Program-made: the position numbers and the translations under genes
Notes under the pieces: model-generated
The model's database searches: none
The model's input: the letters and a program-made list of their open reading frames with translations, nothing else
Told to the model about the DNA's origin: nothing
NCBI RefSeq assembly: GCF_041538065.1
Contig: NZ_JBGORW010000004.1
Coordinates: 124,001-188,000 of the forward strand
Direction: 5' to 3'
Source: Leptotrichia hongkongensis
GTDB taxonomy: Bacteria > Fusobacteriota > Fusobacteriia > Fusobacteriales > Leptotrichiaceae
DNA: 64,000 bases
In this document: piece after piece, positions 34,429-42,620 of the stretch
Position numbering within the stretch: position 1 is the first letter of the stretch
How the letters are laid out: the number at the start of each line of letters is the position of its first letter

Positions 34429-35295
34429 TTATTTATTTATAAAATTTAAAAATATTTTTACTACTTTTATAAATAATTCAGGTTTTTCTATATACTTCAT
34501 ATTTTTTGAAAAAACTACTTTTCCAGTCTTCTTCTCAATTTGTATATTTTTATTGTTCTTATTTTCTAAAACCGTAATTTTCCCGATTTCCTTCCAAAAA
34601 TAATTTTCTAAAAGTTTTCTATTTTGATTTTCCACTCTAATTCCATCTTTATTTAAAAAAATATATTTATTTATATTGACTTTTTCAAAGTTTTTATCCA
34701 TATTTAAACTAAAAATTTTGTCTTTCATTAAATTATTTTCTTCAATAATTCCGAATTTAAAGTCAAAATTATCCTTATTTTTCAGATTTTCATTATATTC
34801 ATTCTTTAAAACAAAATCAATATAATTTTTTACAAACAATTTTGAAGCCATCCTGTTTAATTTCAAATTTATTGTAATTTTTTCCAAATTATTATTTATT
34901 AAATTTTCTTTATTTTCCACTTCAATAACAAGAAATTCTACATCGTCAGAGCCATTTTTCAAATTTAAATAGAAATAATTTTTCACATCTTCAAAAAATA
35001 TTTTTTTCTTTTTCAAGACATCTTCAAAGCCATTTTCATAAAAAATATATTTCCCAACTGAACTTTCTTCCATTTTTAGCCATAAAAACTGAATTGGTGC
35101 AAGTGATATAATGAATATTCCAATCCAGAATAAAAACTCAAAATAATTTTTTCCCCAGTTTACAAGCGACGAAATTACAAGGAAAAATCCCAAAACAATG
35201 CAAATTGCCATAATAAATGTGCTTTTTATAATTAAAACTTGTGAAATTCCAGCTTTTCCAACTGTTTTTCCTAATATTTTTTCTTTCATTTTCAA
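34429..35295 (-). CDS. membrane protein with a PH-like cytoplasmic region, unknown function
   Basis: The 288 residues include two adjacent transmembrane helices (about 22-46 and 53-72). The soluble remainder is alternating beta-rich and lysine-rich, and a WKEIGKITVLENKNNK stretch recalls bacterial PH-like (YdbT-type) domains. It starts 3 bp before the stop-to-start junction with the acetyltransferase and is probably co-transcribed with it. The family is not recognised with confidence. Confidence 0.6.
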   Translation of the reverse strand: MKMKEKILGKTVGKAGISQVLIIKSTFIMAICIVLGFFLVISSLVNWGKNYFEFLFWIGIFIISLAPIQFLWLKMEESSVGKYIFYENGFEDVLKKKKIFFEDVKNYFYLNLKNGSDDVEFLVIEVENKENLINNNLEKITINLKLNRMASKLFVKNYIDFVLKNEYNENLKNKDNFDFKFGIIEENNLMKDKIFSLNMDKNFEKVNINKYIFLNKDGIRVENQNRKLLENYFWKEIGKITVLENKNNKNIQIEKKTGKVVFSKNMKYIEKPELFIKVVKIFLNFINK

Positions 35296-35298
35296 AAA

Positions 35299-35781
35299 TT
35301 ATCTCTCTTTATCTTTTCTAAATTTTTCCATTCTTACAATTCCTTCATCATCTGCTTTATTTATTCCATTTTTGTAGCTATATCCCATTTTTTTATAAAA
35401 CGGAACAGCTGTAATAGACGCAGGTATCTCAATTCTTTTGGCTCTTAAAAAATATTCATCTTTTTCCAATGTTTCAATAATTTTTCGTCCTATTCCCTTT
35501 CCCTGATGTTCAGGCGAGATAAAAATAGTAAATAAAGAACTTTCATCAATTTTATCCCAATATGGTCCAATTGCTCCACATCCAATAATACTGTCCTTTT
35601 CTTCGGCAACATAAAAATGTGTCCACGAGGCTCTTTTAAGAACATTTTCAGGCTGGAAATTATTTACATAATTTTCTATTAAATCAGCAGAATAATCTTT
35701 TATATTTGTTTTTCGCAATGTTTCTACAATCAATTCAGATACTTTTTTAGCATCTTTTTTCTGAAATCTACGTATTTTCAT
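35299..35781 (-). CDS. GNAT-family N-acetyltransferase
   Basis: The acetyl-CoA-binding motif A is clear (TIFISPEHQGKGIGRKIIETL, the R/Q-x-x-G-x-G/A loop), and motif B ends in VPFYKKMGYSYKNG. It has 160 residues, the normal size for a single-domain GNAT. The acceptor is unknown. It lies between pheS and the membrane-protein gene, with 30 bp to the pheS stop, so it may be transcribed with pheS. Confidence 0.88.
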   Translation of the reverse strand: MKIRRFQKKDAKKVSELIVETLRKTNIKDYSADLIENYVNNFQPENVLKRASWTHFYVAEEKDSIIGCGAIGPYWDKIDESSLFTIFISPEHQGKGIGRKIIETLEKDEYFLRAKRIEIPASITAVPFYKKMGYSYKNGINKADDEGIVRMEKFRKDKER

Positions 35782-35811
35782 ATTTTTCTTTTAAATTACA
35801 CTGATTAAATC

Positions 35812-36831
35812 CTAAAATTGATTCAAAAACCTCTCATCATTTTCAAAAAACGCTCTCAAATCATCAATTCCGTATTTAAGCATCGTAATTCTTTCAAGCC
35901 CTAGTCCGAATGCAAAACCTTGATATTTTTTCGGATCGATTCCAACACCTTCCAGAACTTTCGGATTTACCATTCCGCTTCCTAAAATTTCAAGCCACCC
36001 AGTCCCTTTACAAACTCTACATCCAGCTCCTTTACAAACTCCACATTCTACATCCATTTCAGCCGATGGTTCTGTGAATGGGAAAAAATGCGGACGGAAT
36101 CTTACTTTTCTGTCTTCTCCAAATATTTTTTTCACGATATTTTCCAAAATCGCCTTAAAATTAGCAAAAGAAACATCTTCTCCTACCATAAGCCCTTCCA
36201 TCTGATGGAACATTGGCGTATGCGACACATCGTAGTCCGGGCGGTAAACTTTCCCAATCGAAATCATTCTAAATGGTGGTTTTCTATCTTCCATATATCT
36301 AATTTGCATACCAGAAGTTTGTGTTCTTAGCACAACATTTTCTTCTTCGATGTAAAATGTATCTGAAATTTCACGTGAAGGATGTGTTTTTGGAATGTTT
36401 AATGCATCAAAATTGTATTTCACATATTCCACTTCTGGTCCATCCACAATGTCAAATCCCATTGTAGAAACAATGTCTTTTATTTCCATAACTGTCTTTG
36501 TAAGCGGATGAAGCGAACCCACGTTAGCCTTTCTTCCTGGCAAAGTCACATCTATAGTTTCGTTTTTCAGTCTTTGCTGTTTTGCAATTTCCTTTAAGTC
36601 AGTATTTACTTCTTCAAATCTATTTTGCAGTACATTTTTTATTTCATTCGTAACTTTTCCAAATTCAGCCCGCTTTTCAGCCGCAATATCAGCCATTCCC
36701 TTCATAATAGCTGTAAATTCCCCTTTTTTTCCCAATATCTTAACTCTCAGGTCATTCAGCTCCTCAAGATTTTCCACCTCTTTAAGTTTTGCTAACACTT
36801 CTTCTTTCAAGTGTGCCAATTTGTCTAACAT
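35812..36831 (-). CDS. pheS: phenylalanyl-tRNA synthetase alpha subunit
   Basis: The catalytic class-II subunit is recognisable. It has an N-terminal coiled coil (residues 1-85), motif 2 in QTSGMQIRYMEDRKPPFRMI, HQMEGLMVGEDVSFANFK, a zinc-ribbon-like CGVCKGAGCRVCKGTG and motif 3 in GFAFGLGLERITMLKYGI. The frame opens at 36852, but CAGGAGG before the ATG at 36831 (MLDKLAHLKEEV) gives 339 residues, the usual length. Its promoter has an extended -10 at 36888. Confidence 0.97.
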   Translation of the reverse strand: MLDKLAHLKEEVLAKLKEVENLEELNDLRVKILGKKGEFTAIMKGMADIAAEKRAEFGKVTNEIKNVLQNRFEEVNTDLKEIAKQQRLKNETIDVTLPGRKANVGSLHPLTKTVMEIKDIVSTMGFDIVDGPEVEYVKYNFDALNIPKTHPSREISDTFYIEEENVVLRTQTSGMQIRYMEDRKPPFRMISIGKVYRPDYDVSHTPMFHQMEGLMVGEDVSFANFKAILENIVKKIFGEDRKVRFRPHFFPFTEPSAEMDVECGVCKGAGCRVCKGTGWLEILGSGMVNPKVLEGVGIDPKKYQGFAFGLGLERITMLKYGIDDLRAFFENDERFLNQF

Positions 36832-36887
36832 TTTTCCTCCTGTTTGCTTCACTTTTCTTTATTTTTACCATAAAAATTTATGTTTTT

Positions 36888-36896
36888 ATTATATCA
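36888..36896 (-). promoter_or_regulatory. extended -10 promoter of pheS
   Basis: On the minus strand TGATATAAT (TG-n-TATAAT) lies about 57 nt before the pheS start. No clear -35 is seen, which is usual with an extended -10. There is no T-box leader. Confidence 0.55.
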
Positions 36897-36940
36897 CACT
36901 TTAAATATATTAAAAAGTTTAAATTTTCTATTTCTAATTC

Positions 36941-36970
36941 AAAAAAAGAATACCCACAATAAGGTATTCT
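36941..36970 (-). terminator. intrinsic terminator of the mannose PTS operon
   Basis: On the minus strand AGAATACC and GGTATTCT pair over 8 bp around an 8-nt loop, and seven T residues follow. It lies 48 bp after the last gene of the operon. Confidence 0.8.
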
Positions 36971-37017
36971 CTTAAATATTTTGAATTATAACTTGTATTT
37001 CCAAAATAATTACAAAG

Positions 37018-37407
37018 CTATTTTCTATATTTTTCAGCAAACTGCTGAAGTTCAGCTATTTCTTTTTTTGCTCTATCAGATAAAACTTTTACATCGTTAA
37101 TCATCTGTTTGGAACGTGCCATAATAAAATCCAGATATTCTGTATTTTTAGTTTTTAAGTACATTTCCTTGGCATAATACATATCCTTAAAATCATTTTT
37201 AGCCTGTTTTATTAATAGTTTTTGCCCAACCATAACAATTAGTGCCGCTGCCAAGGCTATTATCGTCCCATATCCTTTAGTAAGCGGATATAAAATCATT
37301 CCAATAATCATAAGTCCTGTAACTAAAATAGAACTGTTTTTTATATACCCTTCTTTTGGTGGAACTTTCACATATTTTTCCATTTTTTCAATCATTTTTT
37401 TAAACAT
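37018..37407 (-). CDS. small membrane protein of the PTS operon
   Basis: The protein has 129 residues: an amphipathic N-terminus, two transmembrane helices (about 25-45 and 48-68) and a C-terminal charged coiled-coil-like helix (KEMYLKTKNTEYLDF onward). It abuts the IID gene (stop and start adjacent), so it is translated with the mannose-family PTS. Some PTS(Man) operons carry such a small extra gene (ManO-like position). I cannot assign it to that family by sequence. Confidence 0.65.
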   Translation of the reverse strand: MFKKMIEKMEKYVKVPPKEGYIKNSSILVTGLMIIGMILYPLTKGYGTIIALAAALIVMVGQKLLIKQAKNDFKDMYYAKEMYLKTKNTEYLDFIMARSKQMINDVKVLSDRAKKEIAELQQFAEKYRK

Positions 37408-38244
37408 CTATGCTAAAATTCCTAACCAGTATCCTAATATTCCTATTATAAAGAATCCAAAAATTATCCAAATAGCATTTACTTTTCTCTTTAACAGATA
37501 CATACATGCAAATGTAAGTAATAAGGCTAGTAATCCAGGTAATAATGAATCTAATATACTTTGAACTGTCGTTACAACTTCTTTTCCAGTTTGATCTGTG
37601 TATTTAGACAATACCAACGGCACATTTATTGAAGTCCATTTTGAAACCAATGCTCCCATTACGAAAAGTCCCAATATAGAAGCTCCCTGAGTCAATTTTT
37701 GGATTACTCCACCTTCCATATCTCCAACAATTTCAGTTCCTTTTTCGTATCCATATTTTAATCCATACCATCTAGTAAGCACTCTTGCCAAATTTATTCC
37801 AAAAAAGAAAATAAACGGTCCTAATAGATTTCCTCCAGCTATTGCAAGTGAAGCTCCAAGTGCTGCCAATACCGGACGTAAAGTTCCCCAGAAAATAGGA
37901 TCTCCTACTCCTGCAAGTGGTCCCATAAGCCCTACTTTTATTCCGCTTATAGTTGCGTCGTCAATATCTACACCATTTGCTTTTTCTTGTTCCATTGCGG
38001 CTGTAACTCCCATTATAGTTGAACCTATCCATGGTTGAGTATTAAAAAATTCCAAATGTCTTTTAAGAGCCGCTGCCTGATCTTCCTTTTTAGAATATAG
38101 TCTTTTTATTGCAGGAATCATTGTTACGCAGAATCCCATTGACTGCATTCTTTCAAAGTTGAATGATCCTAGTAAAGTTGTAGATCTCCAGTACATGCTT
38201 TTCAAATCTTTGTCAGTTAATTTTTTTTCTATATTTTCTGCCAT
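37408..38244 (-). CDS. mannose-family PTS permease component IID
   Basis: The protein has 278 residues. The family start LKSMYWRSTTLLGSFNFERMQSMGFC is present, as is the long cytoplasmic LKRHLEFFNTQPW region and the G-rich GVGDPIFWGTLRP segment. C-terminal hydrophobic helices follow. With IIC it forms the membrane channel and is also the usual entry point for class II bacteriocins. The gene follows IIC by 12 bp. Substrate (mannose, fructose, sorbose, amino sugars) cannot be told. Confidence 0.94.
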   Translation of the reverse strand: MAENIEKKLTDKDLKSMYWRSTTLLGSFNFERMQSMGFCVTMIPAIKRLYSKKEDQAAALKRHLEFFNTQPWIGSTIMGVTAAMEQEKANGVDIDDATISGIKVGLMGPLAGVGDPIFWGTLRPVLAALGASLAIAGGNLLGPFIFFFGINLARVLTRWYGLKYGYEKGTEIVGDMEGGVIQKLTQGASILGLFVMGALVSKWTSINVPLVLSKYTDQTGKEVVTTVQSILDSLLPGLLALLLTFACMYLLKRKVNAIWIIFGFFIIGILGYWLGILA

Positions 38245-38256
38245 TTTTCCTACCTC

Positions 38257-39069
38257 CTATAGTCCTTCCAGTTCATCATCCGCTTCTTCTGTAACCGCGG
38301 TTCCACCATTTCCACCACTTGGTAAAGTAATAGATGCGTGATATTTGGGATTTAATTGAATATACAATATTGCAAGACATAATCCTAATATTCCTAAACC
38401 AACCAAGTTAAATTCTGTAAACGCCGCTATTACAAATCCTAGGAAGAAGAATGGCATCAATGCTTTTGCTTCCATCATATTTATTACCATCGCATACCCA
38501 ACAACTACTATAAATCCTCCAGCAATTTGAAGCCCTCTTGTAATTACTTCAGGAATTGCGTTCAAAGCTCCTTCTACTGCACTTGTTCCGGCAATCATAC
38601 CTACTAATACAGCTGGAATTGCTACTCTTAACGCCTGCAAAGCCAGTCCTGCTAAGTGACACATTTCAATACCTCTAAAATTAGCTTGTTCTGCATATTC
38701 ATCTGCTTTATGCTGAAAGAACACTGTGATTGTTCTAACGAAAATTGTAAGAACTTGTCCTGCTGCTGCAATTGGTACTGCAACTGCTATTCCTTCTGCA
38801 ATTGACTGTTTACCTACAATTACTAAAATTGCTGAAATTACACTTGCTAACGCTGCATCAGGCGCCATCGCCGCCCCAACGTTCATCCATCCAAGTGCTA
38901 TCATTTCAAGCGACCCGCCTAATATAATTCCTGTTTTTAAATCTCCCAGTACTAACCCCACTAAAGTACATGCTACTAACGGACGGTGAGTCTGTCTTTC
39001 ATCAAGCACACTTCCCATTCCGGCTATAGCCGCCACAAGCGCTAATAAAATTAACTGAATAACATTCAT
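38257..39069 (-). CDS. mannose-family PTS permease component IIC
   Basis: This 270-residue polytopic protein has the family signatures MGSVLDERQTHRPLVACTL near the N-terminus and GSLEMIALGWMNVGAAMAPD near residue 52. It forms the sugar channel with IID. The C-terminal tail is acidic (EEADDELEGL). The order IIA-IIB-IIC-IID is standard for the family, and each is a separate polypeptide here. Confidence 0.95.
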   Translation of the reverse strand: MNVIQLILLALVAAIAGMGSVLDERQTHRPLVACTLVGLVLGDLKTGIILGGSLEMIALGWMNVGAAMAPDAALASVISAILVIVGKQSIAEGIAVAVPIAAAGQVLTIFVRTITVFFQHKADEYAEQANFRGIEMCHLAGLALQALRVAIPAVLVGMIAGTSAVEGALNAIPEVITRGLQIAGGFIVVVGYAMVINMMEAKALMPFFFLGFVIAAFTEFNLVGLGILGLCLAILYIQLNPKYHASITLPSGGNGGTAVTEEADDELEGL

Positions 39070-39114
39070 GCTTCTGTCCTCCTAAATATTTAATTGTTCT
39101 GTATTTTTATTTTT

Positions 39115-39606
39115 TTAGTCAAATGAGATAGAATCTAATTTAGAGTTAATGTCTTCTTTTGCAGAAGTTACTAATTGTCTCATATCAAGCTCTACACCCA
39201 TAGCTCTTAATTTATTAAATGCTTCCAAGTCATCTTTATTAATTGCAACGGCTTTTGAAATTAATTTATCCCCTTCTTTAAAAGTCATTCCTCCAACGTT
39301 CACAGTTTTAATGTCTACTCCGCCTTCAATCAATCTGACAACATCCCCAGGGCAAGTAACAAGTAACATTACTTTAGTTTTATCGTATTTTGGGTTTTTA
39401 TAAACAGCTATTGCTTTTTCAACAGGTATTACAAATGATTTTACCCCTTCTGGCGCCACTTGCAATAAAAGCGATTTTCTTATTTTATCTTCTGCCACAT
39501 CGTCATTTACCGCAAAAATTGCTTCAGGCTTTGTAGCCTTTACCCATGAAGTTGCCACCTGTCCGTGTATTAATCTTGAGTCTATTCTTGTTAAAACTAA
39601 TTCCAT
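39115..39606 (-). CDS. mannose-family PTS phosphotransferase component IIB
   Basis: The protein has 163 residues. The phosphorylated histidine is His14 in RIDSRLIHGQVATSW. VNVGGMTFKEGDK near residue 103 is also conserved. IIB passes phosphate from IIA to the incoming sugar. It precedes IIC by 45 bp. Confidence 0.95.
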   Translation of the reverse strand: MELVLTRIDSRLIHGQVATSWVKATKPEAIFAVNDDVAEDKIRKSLLLQVAPEGVKSFVIPVEKAIAVYKNPKYDKTKVMLLVTCPGDVVRLIEGGVDIKTVNVGGMTFKEGDKLISKAVAINKDDLEAFNKLRAMGVELDMRQLVTSAKEDINSKLDSISFD

Positions 39607-39730
39607 AATTCTATCCCGCTACTGAAAATTTTGTGAAAAAATTCATGTATAATATAAAAAATTTCTCAGTAACTCTCCTTTCGTTTATGTTTTTGTATTT
39701 TCAGCTTTAAATTTTCTGCTATATTTTATT

Positions 39731-40174
39731 TTATAAATCCAGTTCATCTGAATCATCATCGTCATCAGCAACATCTGCGCTAAATAATTCACTAAAAATT
39801 TTAATTCCATTGATTCCTGAATTTTTTGCCACTTGAACTAATTCAGAAACATCGCTTGTTTCTTCTCTTGCATCTAAAACTTCCAATAGCATTGGAACAT
39901 TAACACCTGTTATTACATCGGTGTTCTTCGTTTCGGCAACAACTCTGCAGGCTGCATTATAAGGACTTCCACCAAACAGATCTACTAAAAATAATGTTCC
40001 TTCGGCATCGTATTTTGAAATAATATTATTATATTTTTCAATCAGATCTTCAGGACCTTCGCCTGGCACAAATGTTACAAAATCAAGCTGTTCGCTTTCT
40101 CCTAGAACCATCTTTGTCAGATTAACAGTTTCTTCTGACATTTTTCCATGTGTTGCAACAATTAAGTTAATCAT
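39731..40174 (-). CDS. mannose-family PTS phosphotransferase component IIA
   Basis: The IIA domain has the phosphoacceptor His9 in MINLIVATHGKM and the conserved LFLVDLFGGSPYNAA segment. The C-terminal tail is strikingly acidic (VADDDDDSDELDL), which is not needed for the fold. The frame opens at 40192, but GAAAGGAGA precedes the ATG at 40174. It is the first gene of the operon, below a strong promoter at 40232-40260. IIB follows after 124 bp. Confidence 0.93.
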   Translation of the reverse strand: MINLIVATHGKMSEETVNLTKMVLGESEQLDFVTFVPGEGPEDLIEKYNNIISKYDAEGTLFLVDLFGGSPYNAACRVVAETKNTDVITGVNVPMLLEVLDAREETSDVSELVQVAKNSGINGIKIFSELFSADVADDDDDSDELDL

Positions 40175-40231
40175 CTCAGTTTCTCCTTTCAATATTAAAA
40201 TTTCTAATTTCCATAATTACTTTACAAATTT

Positions 40232-40260
40232 AGTATAACCTCATCAATTTAGATTGTCAA
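40232..40260 (-). promoter_or_regulatory. promoter of the mannose PTS operon
   Basis: On the minus strand a perfect TTGACA (40255-40260) and TATACT (40232-40237) are separated by exactly 17 nt. They lie about 58 nt before IIA. This argues against the sigma54 promoters used by many PTS(Man) operons. Further upstream AAAGACAA (40348-40355) and TTGTCTTT (40396-40403) form an inverted repeat of unknown role. Nothing else is seen in 40261-40528. Confidence 0.8.
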
Positions 40261-40528
40261 TACATTTTTAAAAAAAATCTTTCAATCTATCTGTACATAA
40301 TATTAATTTATTTATATTTTTGCTTATACTAAACCCCATTAAAAAATAAAGACAAACTAGTTGTTTGACAATTAATTCATAATCGTTTAACTAAATTGTC
40401 TTTTATTACTTTTTGAATATTTTATTAGTAAATATTTTTTTATATTCCTATGTTTTTTCTTTTTATATAAGTAAGGAAAACCAGTCTATTTCCCTTTATT
40501 TTGCAATTAGTACTGCAATTTATAAATT

Positions 40529-40567
40529 AAAAAAGACACAACCTTGATTTTACTCAATAGTTATGTC
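40529..40567 (-). terminator. intrinsic terminator of the phosphodiesterase gene
   Basis: On the minus strand GACATAAC and GTTGTGTC pair (one mismatch) over a 17-nt loop, followed by a run of T residues. It lies 36 bp after the stop at 40603. Confidence 0.65.
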
Positions 40568-40602
40568 CCTCTTTATTCCAACTGTACCAGCAATGGCTCC
40601 AA

Positions 40603-41055
40603 TTATTTTAATATTTTTTGCTCAAATTTTTTACCACCATAATAAATCATATATTTTTTATCCTGCAGTGCTCCTGGATTTACATACATTACTCCACCTT
40701 TTTCTGAAATAAATTCTTTGTGTGTATGTCCAAAAATACAAATTTCGGCTTTTTCTAAATGTACTTTTTTCTCTAATTCTTCAAGTGTAGTTTTTACGTT
40801 ATACAGATGTCCATGTGTTAATAACACCTTTTTTCCCATTAAATCAAATATTTTAGTTTCTCTAGACTCATAATCATCCATATCAGTATTACCCTTTACA
40901 ATGGCAAAAAGCACATCTCTATAGACTAACGACATATCAATTGCGTCTGTGCTATGATCTCCTGCAAAAATTACGATTTCCGGCTGCTCCAAATCTATTA
41001 CCTTCTGAAAATAATCAAGCCTCCCATGACTGTCAGAACAAATTAATACTTTCAT
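40603..41055 (-). CDS. YfcE/MJ0936-type metallophosphoesterase
   Basis: The calcineurin-like core is complete: CSDSHG, then FAGDHSTDA, VKGNTD, LLTHGH and IFGHTHKEF, each with its metal ligands. These small enzymes hydrolyse phosphodiesters with Mn2+ or similar. The frame opens at 41073, but AGAGGAG precedes the ATG at 41055, which gives 150 residues. It is a single gene. Confidence 0.9.
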   Translation of the reverse strand: MKVLICSDSHGRLDYFQKVIDLEQPEIVIFAGDHSTDAIDMSLVYRDVLFAIVKGNTDMDDYESRETKIFDLMGKKVLLTHGHLYNVKTTLEELEKKVHLEKAEICIFGHTHKEFISEKGGVMYVNPGALQDKKYMIYYGGKKFEQKILK

Positions 41056-41073
41056 TAAATCTCCTCTCTCCAT

Positions 41074-41820
41074 TTTGCTCTTTATTATTTCTTCATCGAA
41101 AAACTTTTTGCATCATACTAAAATATTTAATAATAAAGTCCTTCGAATAATCATTTCCCTAACAATTTTATTTATGCTTTATAAGTTTAAAGCTGTATTT
41201 TAATATTATGACATTTTATCTAAAATAACTATTTATAACAATTTATTATTCAACTTTTTAAATACCCAAATATATTATACCACATTTTTTAATTTTATAC
41301 TAATTTTGTGTGTTATGCAATAAGTATTAATTTTACTAATAAATTTTGATTATTTATTATAATCTAAAAAAATTTATAAAAAATATTATTCTTATTATAA
41401 TTTTCTTTTATCTTGAAACTCTATAAAAATTAAAAAGTAAATTAATGCCACTATATTCTATCTATCCATCTATTTAAAATAATTATATTCGTAAAACATA
41501 AATATTTAAAATTAAAATTTTTTTAAACTTATTTTTTTATAAAAGATTTAAAATATTAAATTATATCAATTAAATTCTATATTTTTTATTTATTAACTTA
41601 AACCTAAAGAAATTCGAGTATATTTTTAAAATATAATCTGTATTCAATATTATAAATAATATCTTGAAAATACACTTGAAACAGTTATTTCTCTAAAATA
41701 AAATTCAGATTTACTCAAACAGTTACATAATAATAGCTGTTTGAGTAATATAATTATTTTTTTAATCTGAAAATTATTTTAAATTATTAATTTAATTTTT
41801 AAAAATTAAAGATACAGAAT
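41074..41820. other. long A+T-rich intergenic stretch with one perfect inverted repeat
   Basis: No frame with coding character or ribosome-binding site is visible. The only structure I see is TTACTCAAACAG (41711-41722) with CTGTTTGAGTAA (41737-41748), a perfect 12-bp stem, followed on the plus strand by ATATAATTATTTTTTT. It lies about 70 bp after the stop at 41821. The CTCAAACAG arm also occurs inside repeat R3. Confidence 0.55.
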
Positions 41821-42591
41821 TTACACAATAAAGATTGGCTTTTGAAGATTTTCAAGTATTCTAACTCCCAGTTTACCAGTAATTCTTTCTACCATTATTG
41901 TATATCGCAAATCTCCCATTAAGACCAAGTCATAATTTTGAGCTTCGTTCATAATTGTCTTGAAAGTGTCACCTTTTTTATGAATAAGATTATAATTGTC
42001 GCCAAATCTTTCTGTTAAGCTATTTTCATCTTCTTCTTCAACATTTACACGCAATACATCTATTTTTTGCTCACCAAACATATGGAAGAAAGTAAATAAT
42101 GTCTTGTTCGCATTATAAGCGCCATCATCAAGTAACATCAAGTTGTCCAATCTAAAGTCTTCTATGTTTGGCAATATAATTAATGGTTTAAAAATACTTC
42201 TTAATATTTCCTTTAATACTGGAGTTACTTTTTCATTTTTTACAAGTACAAGCAAGTCGTATTTTTTTAGTTCTTCTAAAACAATTTCTGCTGTTTCACC
42301 ATCTTTTGAGTAAAAATTTGAAATATCAGATGTTATTTTATCCTTTAATTTTTTTACAGTTTTTTCTTCAAGTTCTCTGTATTCCTTAAAGGCATAGTTT
42401 GCTCCAATATTTAGTCCCATTCCTTCGATACTTACAGGAAATACTTCATACTTTAATATATCCTTGATATAGATAACATCAACATCAACGTTATATTTTT
42501 GCTTAAATACTTTTGCAAAACTAACCAATGGATATATTTCGCTTTCCGCTGTAACTAAAAATAATGCTTTTTTTTGTAACATCTTAACCAC
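41821..42591 (-). CDS. two-domain universal-stress-like protein
   Basis: The 256 residues form two alpha/beta halves. The first begins KKALFLVTAESEIYPLVSFAK, and the second contains LDNLMLLDDGAYNANKTLFTFF. The C-terminus (YDLVLMGDLRYT, then KLGVRILENLQKPIFIV) ends like UspA proteins. The usual ATP-binding G-2x-G-9x-G(S/T) is not clear. The ATG at 42582 is an alternative start. It follows gyrA by 29 bp, so it is probably the last gene of the gyr transcript. Confidence 0.55.
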   Translation of the reverse strand: MVKMLQKKALFLVTAESEIYPLVSFAKVFKQKYNVDVDVIYIKDILKYEVFPVSIEGMGLNIGANYAFKEYRELEEKTVKKLKDKITSDISNFYSKDGETAEIVLEELKKYDLLVLVKNEKVTPVLKEILRSIFKPLIILPNIEDFRLDNLMLLDDGAYNANKTLFTFFHMFGEQKIDVLRVNVEEEDENSLTERFGDNYNLIHKKGDTFKTIMNEAQNYDLVLMGDLRYTIMVERITGKLGVRILENLQKPIFIV

Positions 42592-42620
42592 TTCCTTATA
42601 TATGAGAATTTATATTTATC

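Noticed and set aside
40193..40602. Possible riboswitch or sigma54 promoter before the mannose PTS
   Set aside because: No conserved riboswitch core and no TGGCAC-N5-TTGC; a standard TTGACA/TATACT promoter is present instead.
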